Source of the DNA: an actinobacterium acMicro-4 | GTDB lineage: Bacteria > Actinomycetota > Actinomycetes > Actinomycetales > Microbacteriaceae | DNA: 56,932 bases | Direction: 5' to 3' | Assembly: GCA_000754445.1 (NCBI GenBank) | Contig: JNSD01000003.1 | Span: 1-56,932 of the forward strand | Shown: positions 25,519 to 33,911 of the stretch, in pieces | How positions within the stretch are numbered: position 1 is the stretch's first letter | Layout of the letters: each line of letters begins with the position of its first letter | Notes under the pieces: model-generated | Databases searched by the model: none | Seen by the model: only the letters and a program-made list of their open reading frames with translations | What the model was told of the DNA's origin: nothing | Position numbers and translations under genes: made by a program

Positions 25519-26916
25519 GTGGCCATCAGACTCTATGACTCGAAACGCCAGGATGTGGTGGACTTTGTCCCCCTCCTGCCCCGTCACGTGTCGATTTATG
25601 TGTGCGGTCCGACTGTTCAGTCCGCCCCCCACGTTGGTCACCTGAGAAGCGCGCTCGTCTATGACCTCTGGTCGCGTTGGTTTCGCTATCGGGGCTTTCA
25701 GGTGACCCTGGTGCGTAACGTCACGGACATAGACGACAAGATTTTGGAAAAGTCCGGAGAAACAGGCGAAGCATGGTGGGCGCTTGCCGCGAGAGTAGAA
25801 CAAGAGTTTCACGACACCGCCAGCGCCCTGCGCATTCTCCCGCCCACCCGCGAGCCACGGGCAACCGGAGATATCCCCGCCATGATCGAGCTGATTAGTC
25901 AGCTTCTTGCGACCGGCCACGCTTATGCCACCGAAGAGGGCTCTGGGGACGTCTATTTCGACGTCAGCCGCTGGGCCCGCTACGGGGAGCTCACCCGCCA
26001 AAGCATCGACAATCTCCGGCAGGGCGCTGACGCTTCAGGCGCAAAGCGCAACCCAGAAGACTTTGCTCTCTGGAAGGGTCACAAGGCTGGCGAGCCAGCC
26101 ACCGCTTCGTGGCCGGCACCGTGGGGAGCCGGGCGGCCCGGCTGGCACATCGAGTGCTCAGCGATGGCCATGCGCTACCTCGGTGGAGAATTCGACATTC
26201 ACGGTGGTGGCGTTGATTTGCGCTTCCCGCACCACGAAAACGAACTAGCCCAGTCCGCTGCCGCTGGATATGGATACGCCAGACACTGGTTACACAACGC
26301 CCTGGTCGTGGTGGGCGGGCAGAAAATGTCGAAGTCGCTCGGTAACAGTGTCTACGCGACAGATCTCCTGGATAAGGCGCCAGCAATCGTCGTCCGCTAT
26401 GCGCTTGCCTCTGCGCACTATCGATCTGAGCTGGATCTTCACGAGGGTTTCCTGGATGAAGCGACCGCTGCTTTTTCGCGGATTGACGGTTTCTTGTCTA
26501 GGGCTCGCCAAGAAGGCTTCGATGTTGAGGGGACTGTGGTGCCCTCGGCTTTTGCCTCGGCGATGGACGAAGACCTCTCAGTGCCGGCGGCACTCGCCGT
26601 TGTTCACGAGACGGTGAGGGCTGGAAACAACGCTCTGGACTCGGGGGATCGCCCACTGGCCGCCTCCTCGGCAATCGAAGTCCGGGCAATGGTGAGAGTC
26701 TTAGGCATTGACCCTCTTGATCCCGAGTGGGCACGAGCGTCCTCGAGAGGCGATGGGGCATTGGCATCCTTAGTGGAATCGGTTATCGAATTGCGGTGGC
26801 ATGCAAAAGCGGAGAAGAACTTCGAGCTCTCCGATGCCTTGCGCGATGCTTTGGACCGTGCGGGCATTGATGTGAACGATGGCGCTGCTGGAAGCACTTG
26901 GAGTATTCGTGGCTAA
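25519..26916 (+). CDS. cysS: Cysteinyl-tRNA synthetase
   Basis: 465 residues, class I synthetase. The N-terminal zinc-binding CGPTV, the HIGH-equivalent HVGH, HIECSAMAM and FPHHENE motifs, and KMSKS as KMSKSLGN (about 269) are all present. GTG at 25519 begins MAIRLYDSKRQ, matching the family N-terminus. It lies between ispDF and the rRNA methyltransferase, which overlaps its end by eight bases. Confidence 0.96.
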   Translation: MAIRLYDSKRQDVVDFVPLLPRHVSIYVCGPTVQSAPHVGHLRSALVYDLWSRWFRYRGFQVTLVRNVTDIDDKILEKSGETGEAWWALAARVEQEFHDTASALRILPPTREPRATGDIPAMIELISQLLATGHAYATEEGSGDVYFDVSRWARYGELTRQSIDNLRQGADASGAKRNPEDFALWKGHKAGEPATASWPAPWGAGRPGWHIECSAMAMRYLGGEFDIHGGGVDLRFPHHENELAQSAAAGYGYARHWLHNALVVVGGQKMSKSLGNSVYATDLLDKAPAIVVRYALASAHYRSELDLHEGFLDEATAAFSRIDGFLSRARQEGFDVEGTVVPSAFASAMDEDLSVPAALAVVHETVRAGNNALDSGDRPLAASSAIEVRAMVRVLGIDPLDPEWARASSRGDGALASLVESVIELRWHAKAEKNFELSDALRDALDRAGIDVNDGAAGSTWSIRG

Positions 26917-27907
26917 GAAAGGTCACCCAGCAGCCCGCAAAACCAAGAAGACCCCGACCGTGGGGACAGGTGGCCATGGTCGCCAAGCCCTAGAAGGTAA
27001 AGGTCCCACACCAAAAGCCGAAGACAGATCGTGGCACCCCGCTGGCAAGCGTAAGGCCGCCAAAGATCGCCTAGCGAGCGCTCAGGCCCGACATGGAGCC
27101 TCATCGAGCCCAGCACCCGCCAGGCGGACTGTCCGACCACTGAGTGCTGACACCGAGTTGGTGACTGGTCGGAACTCAGTCCTTGAGGCCCTGCGCGCAA
27201 AGATTCCCGCGGTCAGCCTGCATGTTGCCACCAAAATCGACATGGACGATCGAGTTCGTGAAACCTTGGCGCTAGCCAACAAGCGTGGCTTGCCTCTCCT
27301 GGAGATTCCGAGGCCCGAGCTCGACCGGATGACCGGTCCCGACACCGTGCACCAGGGGATTGCCCTGAGCGTGCCGCCCTACAACTACGTGCATCCGATG
27401 GAACTGGCCGATAAGGCGGAGAAGCACACAGCAACGCCGATTTTTGTCGCCCTCGATGGAGTCACAGACCCTAGGAACCTGGGCGCGATTGTTCGCTCCG
27501 TTGCCGCCTTTGGGGGCAACGGTGTGATTCTTCCCAAGCGTCGATCGGTTGGTGTGAACGCGGCCGCGTGGAAAACCTCAGCCGGGGCGATTGCCCGCAC
27601 CCCCGTGGCAATGGCGGCGAACCTGACCCAGACGCTCAAGGCGTTTCAAGAGCGGGGATACATGGTGGTCGGCCTCGATGGAGGCGGCGATGTTCCCACT
27701 CCCGGTATGGATTTTGGCGCAGCACCCGTCGTCCTGGTTGTTGGCAGTGAGGGGAAGGGCCTCTCGAGGCTCATCACAGAGACCTGTGATGCCATCGTGA
27801 CGATCCCGATTAGCTCCAATGCTGAATCCTTGAACGCGGGAATCGCCGCGAGCGTCGTTCTTTACGAGATCACGAGAGGACGTTTTCTCGCCGGCAAGAG
27901 CCTCTAA
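26909..27907 (+). CDS. rlmB: TrmH/RlmB-family 23S rRNA 2'-O-ribose methyltransferase
   Basis: 332 residues: a basic, disordered N-terminal extension (about 70 residues with KTKKTPTVGTGGHGRQALEG), a substrate-binding domain (ELVTGRNSVLEAL) and a SPOUT catalytic domain with NLGAIVRSV, VVGSEGKGLS and the knot motif IPISSNAESLNAGIAASV. It likely methylates 23S rRNA at a guanosine. GTG at 26909 has GGAG six bases upstream and overlaps the cysS stop; ATG at 26879 is less likely. Confidence 0.9.
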   Translation: MAKKGHPAARKTKKTPTVGTGGHGRQALEGKGPTPKAEDRSWHPAGKRKAAKDRLASAQARHGASSSPAPARRTVRPLSADTELVTGRNSVLEALRAKIPAVSLHVATKIDMDDRVRETLALANKRGLPLLEIPRPELDRMTGPDTVHQGIALSVPPYNYVHPMELADKAEKHTATPIFVALDGVTDPRNLGAIVRSVAAFGGNGVILPKRRSVGVNAAAWKTSAGAIARTPVAMAANLTQTLKAFQERGYMVVGLDGGGDVPTPGMDFGAAPVVLVVGSEGKGLSRLITETCDAIVTIPISSNAESLNAGIAASVVLYEITRGRFLAGKSL

Positions 27908-29184
27908 ACGCGATCCCGCCAATTGAGCTCAATGGTGGGGTTTGGCATCGTGATGGCCTCGGTCGGTGGTCCTGTCACCATCGCTTCGTCTCTCCGGTGT
28001 TGCAGAACCTCATCGATGTAGGAGGCGACACTGTCCTCACGGGTGATGTCGCGGTCCTCCCTCTGAGACCTGGATGCCCTGTGCTCCAACCACTGGTGGA
28101 AGATTTCCGCAGGTTCTAGTTTTCCGCGGTATTCCTTCGGGATGGAGCGAATAACTGGGTCATAAACCTCGCTCAGCCATTCGTGGGCCACCATTTCTTC
28201 GTCGACGTCGTCCTGCGGGTAGTGGAAGGCCCGGTAGGAGTCAAGGTCGTTGAGGAGCCGCCTGGCTTGGTTCTCACCGGCATCAATGCCGGTGAGACGC
28301 AGCAGGCGCCTGGTGTGGTGTCCTGCGTCAACGACTTTTGGCTGAATCTGAAGCTTGGTCCCGGCGTCGTTGCTGGAGATGGTGAGGTTCTCAATATCGA
28401 ACCCCAATTCGTTGAGGCGGTGCACGCGTTCTGAAATCCTCCAGCGTTCAGATTGGTCAAAGCTTTCCCAACCGGTGAGTTCCCTCCACAACAGCCGATA
28501 GGAATCAATGATCGACTGTGCGACGGCGACGGGATCGATATCGTCATCCAGGCGGCCGCCCGCTTGGAGGTCAAGAAGTTCGCCTGCCACATTGACCCTC
28601 GCGATCTCGAGGTCATTTTCCCGCTGGCCATCGGAGAGACTCCCTGGCATTAGCTCGCCTGTCTCAGCATCGACCAGGTAGGCGGCAAACGCCCCGGCAT
28701 CGCGCCGGAAGAGAGTGTTCGAGAGGGAAACATCTCCCCAGAAGAATCCGACGATGTGAAGGCGAACCAACAAGACAGCCAAAGCGTCTGCAAGCCTTGT
28801 CGCGGTGTCAGGGCGGAGCGTTTGTGAATAGAGCGCCCTATAGGGAAGCGAGAAGCGAAGGTGTCTGGTGACCAGTGCGGTTGGAAGGGGCGCACCGTGG
28901 CGATCGGTTCGGCCAGAGACGATAGCGACGGGCTTAACGCAGGGCACCGCGAGCTTGGCAAGCTTCTTCAGCATCTTGTATTCGCGGACCGCGAGTGCTT
29001 CGGTCGTTTCCTTGACCGCCACAATGTGAGCACCCATGTGAATAAAGCGCACGATGTGGCGAGAAATACCCTTGGGCAGAGCGGCGACTGTTTTGTCCGG
29101 CCATTGCTCGAGTGGCAATTCCCATGGCAGCTCGAGAAGCTCGGGGCTCGCCACCGACGCGGTGATCGAGAGTGACCCGCTCAT
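27904..29184 (-). CDS. DUF4032 protein with kinase-like fold
   Basis: 426 residues. The N-terminal half resembles lipopolysaccharide-kinase-like folds: IVAVKETTE with a possible ATP-binding Lys, LLVRLHIVGFFWGDVSLSNTLF with the catalytic-loop Asp, and AYLVDAETGE with a metal Asp. The C-terminal half fits DUF4032, including YRAFHYPQDDVDEEM and IPKEYRGKLEPAEIFHQWLEHR. Substrate is unknown. ATG at 29184 is used; the open frame upstream lies in the hairpin. It follows the ABC ATPase gene after a strong hairpin. Confidence 0.82.
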   Translation of the reverse strand: MSGSLSITASVASPELLELPWELPLEQWPDKTVAALPKGISRHIVRFIHMGAHIVAVKETTEALAVREYKMLKKLAKLAVPCVKPVAIVSGRTDRHGAPLPTALVTRHLRFSLPYRALYSQTLRPDTATRLADALAVLLVRLHIVGFFWGDVSLSNTLFRRDAGAFAAYLVDAETGELMPGSLSDGQRENDLEIARVNVAGELLDLQAGGRLDDDIDPVAVAQSIIDSYRLLWRELTGWESFDQSERWRISERVHRLNELGFDIENLTISSNDAGTKLQIQPKVVDAGHHTRRLLRLTGIDAGENQARRLLNDLDSYRAFHYPQDDVDEEMVAHEWLSEVYDPVIRSIPKEYRGKLEPAEIFHQWLEHRASRSQREDRDITREDSVASYIDEVLQHRRDEAMVTGPPTEAITMPNPTIELNWRDRV

Positions 29185-29199
29185 GACTGCGCCTTTGTG

Positions 29200-29238
29200 G
29201 TGTGGTGTGGGGAGGGGGTTGCCCTCCCCACACCACAC
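29200..29238 (-). terminator. 17-bp perfect hairpin, U-less terminator
   Basis: Arms 29200-29216 and 29222-29238 are perfectly complementary with a five-base loop. It begins seven bases after the stop codon of the ABC ATPase gene and ends 15 bases before the DUF4032 start. No T-run follows, so if it terminates it is of the U-less kind. Confidence 0.6.
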
Positions 29239-29244
29239 ACAGTT

Positions 29245-30348
29245 CTAGGAACCAGCGGAGATGGCTTCTTTGGTGAGCCGCACTCCGGTTGCCGTGTCGA
29301 ACACGTGCATGTGGTGTTCGATGGGCAACAGAGAGATCTTGTCTCCTGCAACCGGGTGGTTTCTGCCATCGACTCGCACGACGACATCGATGTTCTGACC
29401 ATTCACCTGGGTGCTGCCATAGAGGTAGCCATCGGCACCGAGCTCCTCGACGAGCTCGACGGTGGTCTGCAGGCCCTTGCCGGTCTTAGAAACGGTCAAG
29501 TCCTCGGGACGAATTCCGACGGTGACGCGGCTGCCCGTGGCACCGGAGAGGGTTTTGCGGTCAACCTTGACGGTTGCGGTGCCAAACTGCACACCGCCCT
29601 CGACCACGTCCGCGTCAAAGAGGTTCATCGCGGGGGAGCCGATAAACCCTGCAACGAAAGAGTTCGCGGGAGCTTCGTAGAGATCCCGGGGGGTTCCGAC
29701 CTGCTGCAGGACACCATCCTTCAACACTGCGATGCGATCACCCATGGTGAGCGCTTCGGTCTGGTCGTGGGTCACATAGACGGTTGTCACACCAAGGCGG
29801 CGCTGCAACGAAGCAATCTGTGTGCGGGTCTGGACGCGAAGCTTGGCGTCCAGGTTGGACAGCGGCTCATCCATCAGGAAGACCTGGGGCTCACGAACGA
29901 TGGCGCGACCCATAGCGACTCTCTGACGCTGACCACCGGAGAGTGCCTTCGGCTTGCGGTCGAGATAGGGCTCGAGGTCCAGGAGCTTGGCGGCTTGAAC
30001 GACTCGCGCAATCCGCTCGTCTTTGTTGACGCCGGCGATTTTGAGCGCGAAGCCCATGTTCTCGGCAACGCTCATGTGAGGGTAGAGGGCATAGTTCTGG
30101 AACACCATCGCTATATCGCGGTCCTTGGGCGCAACATCGGTGACGTCACGGTCACCAATCAGGATGCGCCCAGAATCGATTTCTTCGAGGCCTGCCAACA
30201 TGCGCAAGGATGTGGACTTACCACAACCAGAGGGGCCTACGAGGACCAGAAACTCGCCGTCATCGACGGTGAGATCGAGGGAATCCACTGCTGCAGCGGT
30301 GGTTCCCGGGTAGATGCGACTTGCTTTGTCAAACGTCACTGACGCCAT
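29245..30348 (-). CDS. Sugar ABC transporter ATPase (UgpC/MsmK family)
   Basis: 367 residues. ABC ATPase domain: Walker A GPSGCGKST, Q-loop VFQNYALYPHMSV, signature ALSGGQRQR, Walker B VFLMDEPLSNLD and H-loop YVTHDQTEA. The C-terminal MalK-type regulatory domain has VTVGIRPEDL. Such ATPases often serve several carbohydrate importers whose permeases are elsewhere; none is adjacent here. ATG at 30348 has GGAGGG eight bases upstream; the longer open frame before it is not coding. Confidence 0.93.
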   Translation of the reverse strand: MASVTFDKASRIYPGTTAAAVDSLDLTVDDGEFLVLVGPSGCGKSTSLRMLAGLEEIDSGRILIGDRDVTDVAPKDRDIAMVFQNYALYPHMSVAENMGFALKIAGVNKDERIARVVQAAKLLDLEPYLDRKPKALSGGQRQRVAMGRAIVREPQVFLMDEPLSNLDAKLRVQTRTQIASLQRRLGVTTVYVTHDQTEALTMGDRIAVLKDGVLQQVGTPRDLYEAPANSFVAGFIGSPAMNLFDADVVEGGVQFGTATVKVDRKTLSGATGSRVTVGIRPEDLTVSKTGKGLQTTVELVEELGADGYLYGSTQVNGQNIDVVVRVDGRNHPVAGDKISLLPIEHHMHVFDTATGVRLTKEAISAGS

Positions 30349-30364
30349 GATTTTCCCTCCTTCA

Positions 30365-30382
30365 CCGGCAGGTACGTGCCGG
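30365..30382. promoter_or_regulatory. Palindrome upstream of sugar-ABC ATPase
   Basis: CCGGCA and TGCCGG arms with six bases between lie 17-34 bases before the ATG. They could be an operator for a local regulator or a leader hairpin. Confidence 0.35.
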
Positions 30383-30591
30383 ACGATCCTTCGTGAATGG
30401 ATGGCCCACATAATCACTGCGAGCTGTTGGTCATTATGCCAGGTTTTCCAGGACCAACTTTTCCCAGGTAGCCATGCGCCAGCTTTCGGGGTTAGTATTG
30501 CCCCTTGGCACCTCTCAGCTCCCGCTGAGGAAATGTTTGCCAGTCTGGGATGATTCCCCAAGACAGAGATGTTGCTGAAGAGAGAGTTTCG

Positions 30592-31452
30592 ATGAATTCT
30601 GAATCGCGTCCGACCAAGAACGAAAAGCGCCAGGAAGCCAGAGACAAGGCTCGCACTCTTCGGGAAGCGCAGTCGAAGAAGGCCAAGCGCAACAAGGTCC
30701 TCATCCAGAGCTCACTCGCAGTGGGCGTCATCGCCGTCATTGCCGTCGTGACCGTCTTCATCATTTCCTCACTCCGTCCTCCCGGACCTGGTCCACTCAA
30801 CATGCAAAGCGACGGCATCAAGATCGGTCAGGGCTTCGTAGCCGTGCCGACCCAAGCGCTCGTTGCTGAAGAGGCGCCAACGCCCTCTGCAGAGAACCCC
30901 GAGGGTATTCCTGCAATCGACATCTTCATTGACTACTCGTGCCCTGCGTGTGCCCAGTTCGAGTCGAACTATGGCCCGCTTTTTCGCACCTGGATAGACA
31001 ATGGCACTGCCACCATCGAGTACCACCCGCTGGCCTTCCGGGATGCCCAGACTGCCGGAACTCGCTATGCGACTCGGGCGGCCAACAGCGTGGCATGCGT
31101 CGCTGAACACTCGCCCGACAACTACTTTGATTACAGCGAGCTCCTGCTCGCAAGCCAGCCTGTGCCACCGGCAAAGTACGAGCTCACCGACGATGAAATG
31201 GTCGAACTAGTGACCTTCTCCGGGGCGTCTAATGTCGAGCTGATCGAAGCGTGCATCAAGGATGAAACCTTCGCAAACTGGGTGGCCTCCGCAACTGCAC
31301 GCGCGATGAGCACGGGTCCGCTGCCGGTGCGGAACTCCGAGATTCCTTTGGTCATGGGCACTCCGACCGTGCTGGTCAACGGTAAGGAGTACCAGCCTGA
31401 GGTTCATGGCGACTTGGCTAGCTTCGTTGCCTCCGTGGAGACCAGCGGTTAG
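30592..31452 (+). CDS. Membrane-anchored DsbA-like thiol oxidoreductase
   Basis: 286 residues: a highly charged cytoplasmic N-terminus (KNEKRQEARDKARTLRE), one membrane helix (about 38-62) and an extracytoplasmic thioredoxin fold with the CPAC redox motif at 117-120 and a cis-Pro in MGTPTVLVNG. It probably forms or isomerises disulfides in secreted proteins. ATG at 30592 is set by a GAAGAGAGAG purine run and the charged N-terminus. Confidence 0.88.
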   Translation: MNSESRPTKNEKRQEARDKARTLREAQSKKAKRNKVLIQSSLAVGVIAVIAVVTVFIISSLRPPGPGPLNMQSDGIKIGQGFVAVPTQALVAEEAPTPSAENPEGIPAIDIFIDYSCPACAQFESNYGPLFRTWIDNGTATIEYHPLAFRDAQTAGTRYATRAANSVACVAEHSPDNYFDYSELLLASQPVPPAKYELTDDEMVELVTFSGASNVELIEACIKDETFANWVASATARAMSTGPLPVRNSEIPLVMGTPTVLVNGKEYQPEVHGDLASFVASVETSG

Positions 31453-31479
31453 CTCACTGCCCGCGGTAGTGTTGTGGCT

Positions 31480-31495
31480 TGGTGGGGAACCACCA
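31480..31495 (+). terminator. Small hairpin between dsbA-like gene and tRNA-Thr
   Basis: TGGTGG/CCACCA with a GGAA loop sits 28 bases after the stop and four bases before tRNA-Thr. It may end the upstream transcript or be a processing element. No T-run follows. Confidence 0.3.
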
Positions 31496-31499
31496 GCGT

Positions 31500-31572
31500 G
31501 CCGGCTTGGCGCAATTGGTAGCGCATCCGACTTGTAATCGGAAGGTTGCGGGTTCAAGTCCCGCAGCCGGCC
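31500..31572 (+). tRNA. tRNA-Thr (anticodon TGT)
   Basis: Cloverleaf of 73 bases: acceptor GCCGGCT/AGCCGGC, D arm GGCGCAATTGGTAGCGC, anticodon stem TCCGA/TCGGA with loop CTTGTAA, T arm GCGGG/CCCGC with TTCAAGT. CCA is not encoded. Confidence 0.97.
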
Positions 31573-31582
31573 CCGTTCTTGA

Positions 31583-31756
31583 CTAGGAGCGTGAGCGTTC
31601 CCGCACGCTAGCGATTGCCAGTACCAGGGAAATTAGCCAGCTTGCCCACAGTAGGCCGACCTGCCAGGTGAACGGTCCGCGAATCGTTCGCCGTAAAAGA
31701 CCGATTCCAGCTGCCAAGGCGCTCAGCATTGCGCTGCTGAAAATGAAGGCTCGCAT
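31583..31756 (-). CDS. 57-residue two-helix membrane protein
   Basis: Starts MRAFIFSSAMLSALAAGIG and has two hydrophobic helices (about 4-20 and 30-48) separated by LRRTIRGPFTWQ, ending in SVRERSRS. The longer open frame upstream is low-complexity and rejected. A TAAGCT box seven bases before ATG supports this start. Function is unknown. Confidence 0.55.
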   Translation of the reverse strand: MRAFIFSSAMLSALAAGIGLLRRTIRGPFTWQVGLLWASWLISLVLAIASVRERSRS

Positions 31757-31763
31757 AGTGTCA

Positions 31764-31769
31764 AGCTTA
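31764..31769 (-). promoter_or_regulatory. Leaderless -10 box of 57-residue gene
   Basis: TAAGCT (minus strand) ends seven bases before the ATG at 31756. Confidence 0.4.
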
Positions 31770-31849
31770 CTCTGGCGCCCCTGGGGAGTGCGAGGCGAAT
31801 CTTTCTGAAAACTCTCGCGGGACCGCGTCGGGTGGCCGGGCCTTGTCGA

Positions 31850-31855
31850 TATCTT
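31850..31855 (+). promoter_or_regulatory. Leaderless -10 box of dacB
   Basis: TATCTT ends seven bases before ATG 31863. Confidence 0.4.
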
Positions 31856-31862
31856 TGAACCC

Positions 31863-33305
31863 ATGCCCCCTGCACGAGCTCTGCCGATTGTGGCACGTCG
31901 CTGGCTCACTGCGGTCGCTGCCCTGGTGGTTACTGCGCTGGCAGCGGGTGGATCTTTTGCTCTGGGTGCTCTGGGTGCCCTGGTGCCACAGGGCGAGCTT
32001 AGCGAAGGGTCACTGGTTCCAGAGCCCGAGGTCCAGGTCGCTGACGTTGGTCGCGTTGTTCCTGCGACGATGCCGGTGCCACTGAGAATCAGGACCTGCT
32101 CGGTGGCGGGGGCCTTGCTCAATGAAGACTTGGGTGACTTCTCCGGGGTTGTCGTTGACCCCTACACCGGCGATGTTTTGTTTTCACGAGCCTCAGAGGC
32201 CCTGGTCCCGCCGGCGAGCGTCATGAAGATTGTGACTGGCGCGGCAGCACTCGCCGTCTTGGGCCCGGAGATGCGCTTTAGCACTTCAGTGCTAGCCACC
32301 GATGATCCCGCGCGCGTTGTGTTGGTAGGAGGGGGTGATTCAACGCTGAGTCGTCTCGCCACTGGTACGCCGAGCGTTTATGCCGGAGCGGCAACGCTTC
32401 AGGACTTGGCGGAAAAGACCATCGCGACCGCCCAGGCCGGTCTTCCAGACGGCGAGAGGGTCACCATCACGGAGGTTGTGGTTGACGCAACGCTCTGGCC
32501 TACGGAGGACGCCTTCGATGCGTCCTGGTCCAGAGATGCAGCGTCTAATGGATTTATCTCCAGGGTGACGGCTCTGCAAGTCGATGGAGATCGTGATAAC
32601 CCGCAGGTCGAACTCAGCACACGCGGTAGCGATCCCGTTCGTCGAGCTGGTGATGAGTTCGTGAACGCTCTCCGAGCCGCGGGTAATGCTGGACGCTCCG
32701 TGAAGGTGACTATTGGGGATGCCCCGGTGGAGGGCCCAGTTCTCGCCTCGGTAGAGTCGCCTCCGGTGTCCGAGCTCGTGCGCTACATGATGAAAGAGAG
32801 TGACAACACGGTGGCTGAAATGTTGGCTCGCCATGTCTCACTAGCGCAGGGAGCTGGGGGGACCGCTGCCAGCTTGGCCACGGTGATTCCCTCCGTCATT
32901 GCTGGTGTGGGGCTTCCCACGGAGGGCCTTGTCGTTCAGGATGGTTCTGGTCTCAGCCCTCTAAACCAGGCGAGCCCCAGATATATTGCCATGCTGCTCT
33001 CCGAAGTGGCTCGCGGTGATGGGCCCCTAGCGTCCCTGCGTCAGTCCCTGCCGATTGCCGGTGTTGATGGATCCCTCGACGACCGCTTTATCGGGACTAA
33101 CGCCATTGTCCATGACCGTGTCCAAGCCAAGACCGGCAGTATCACCGGCGTGCGCTCCCTCGCTGGATTTGTCACCGGAGCAGACGAAGAGCCCCTCGCC
33201 TTTGCCTTTTTCGCTCAGGGAACCGTGGGGGATGAGACCCGTTTTGCCATCGAGAGCTTGGTTACCGCTGTGTATGGGTGCGGTTCGAACCTGGCAGACT
33301 TCTAA
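31863..33305 (+). CDS. dacB: D-alanyl-D-alanine carboxypeptidase/endopeptidase (PBP4 type)
   Basis: 480 residues. An N-terminal signal/membrane helix (about 13-42) is followed by a penicillin-binding domain. Active-site motifs: SVMK with S119 and K122, SDN with S313 and N315, and KTGS at 423. It trims or cleaves peptidoglycan peptides outside the membrane. The long insert between SVMK and SDN is typical of class C PBP4. It is followed 24 bases on by pncA. Confidence 0.93.
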   Translation: MPPARALPIVARRWLTAVAALVVTALAAGGSFALGALGALVPQGELSEGSLVPEPEVQVADVGRVVPATMPVPLRIRTCSVAGALLNEDLGDFSGVVVDPYTGDVLFSRASEALVPPASVMKIVTGAAALAVLGPEMRFSTSVLATDDPARVVLVGGGDSTLSRLATGTPSVYAGAATLQDLAEKTIATAQAGLPDGERVTITEVVVDATLWPTEDAFDASWSRDAASNGFISRVTALQVDGDRDNPQVELSTRGSDPVRRAGDEFVNALRAAGNAGRSVKVTIGDAPVEGPVLASVESPPVSELVRYMMKESDNTVAEMLARHVSLAQGAGGTAASLATVIPSVIAGVGLPTEGLVVQDGSGLSPLNQASPRYIAMLLSEVARGDGPLASLRQSLPIAGVDGSLDDRFIGTNAIVHDRVQAKTGSITGVRSLAGFVTGADEEPLAFAFFAQGTVGDETRFAIESLVTAVYGCGSNLADF

Positions 33306-33329
33306 GGAGACAAGCGAGGAAGGCTTCTG

Positions 33330-33911
33330 GTGCGCGGGTTACTGATTGTTGATGTGCAAAACGACTTCTGTGAAGGCGGAGCGCTCGGTGTCGATGGTGG
33401 CACAGCAGTGGCAGAAGGAATCAGCGAGTGGCTTCGGGGTCATTCCGATGACTACGCCGCCATTCTTGCTTCCAGAGATTGGCACAACGCTGATGAGGAT
33501 AATCAGGGGCATTTCGCAGCCGCCGGTGCTGAACCGGATTTCGTCAACACGTGGCCTGTGCACTGCGTTGCTGGCACTCCCGGTGCTGAGTACCACCCGG
33601 ACCTCGAGCTTGGCACGGTCACACACCACATCACCAAAGGGCAGGGCAAGCCGGCTTATTCCCTGTTTGAGGGAATTAGCCCCGATGGCCAATCGGCCGC
33701 CGATATCCTCTCCGATGCCGGTGTTGAGTCCCTTGATGTGGTCGGGATTGCGACCGATTACTGTGTTCGCGCTAGCGCGCTTGATGCGAAAAAAGCGGGA
33801 TTCCAGGTCAGAGTGCTCACCGATCTGGTTGCGGCCGTTGCGGAATCTTCCGCCGCTACGACTCTGGAGGAACTCAGGCAGGCGGGGGTGACTCTTGAGC
33901 GCTCCCACTAG
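33330..33911 (+). CDS. pncA: Nicotinamidase
   Basis: 193 residues, isochorismatase fold. Catalytic D8 lies in LLIVDVQNDFC, the metal site in SRDWHNADEDNQGHF, the Lys near HHITKGQGK and the nucleophile Cys in ATDYCVRAS. It converts nicotinamide to nicotinate for NAD salvage and could activate pyrazinamide-like drugs. GTG at 33330 has GAGGAAGG upstream. Its end overlaps the next gene by 17 bases. Confidence 0.93.
   Translation: MRGLLIVDVQNDFCEGGALGVDGGTAVAEGISEWLRGHSDDYAAILASRDWHNADEDNQGHFAAAGAEPDFVNTWPVHCVAGTPGAEYHPDLELGTVTHHITKGQGKPAYSLFEGISPDGQSAADILSDAGVESLDVVGIATDYCVRASALDAKKAGFQVRVLTDLVAAVAESSAATTLEELRQAGVTLERSH

Noticed and set aside
29197-30342. A 381-residue open frame on the plus strand antisense to the sugar-ABC ATPase
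   Set aside because: It mirrors the ATPase codons on the other strand, has no start signals and low-complexity protein. The ATPase on the minus strand has all ABC motifs.
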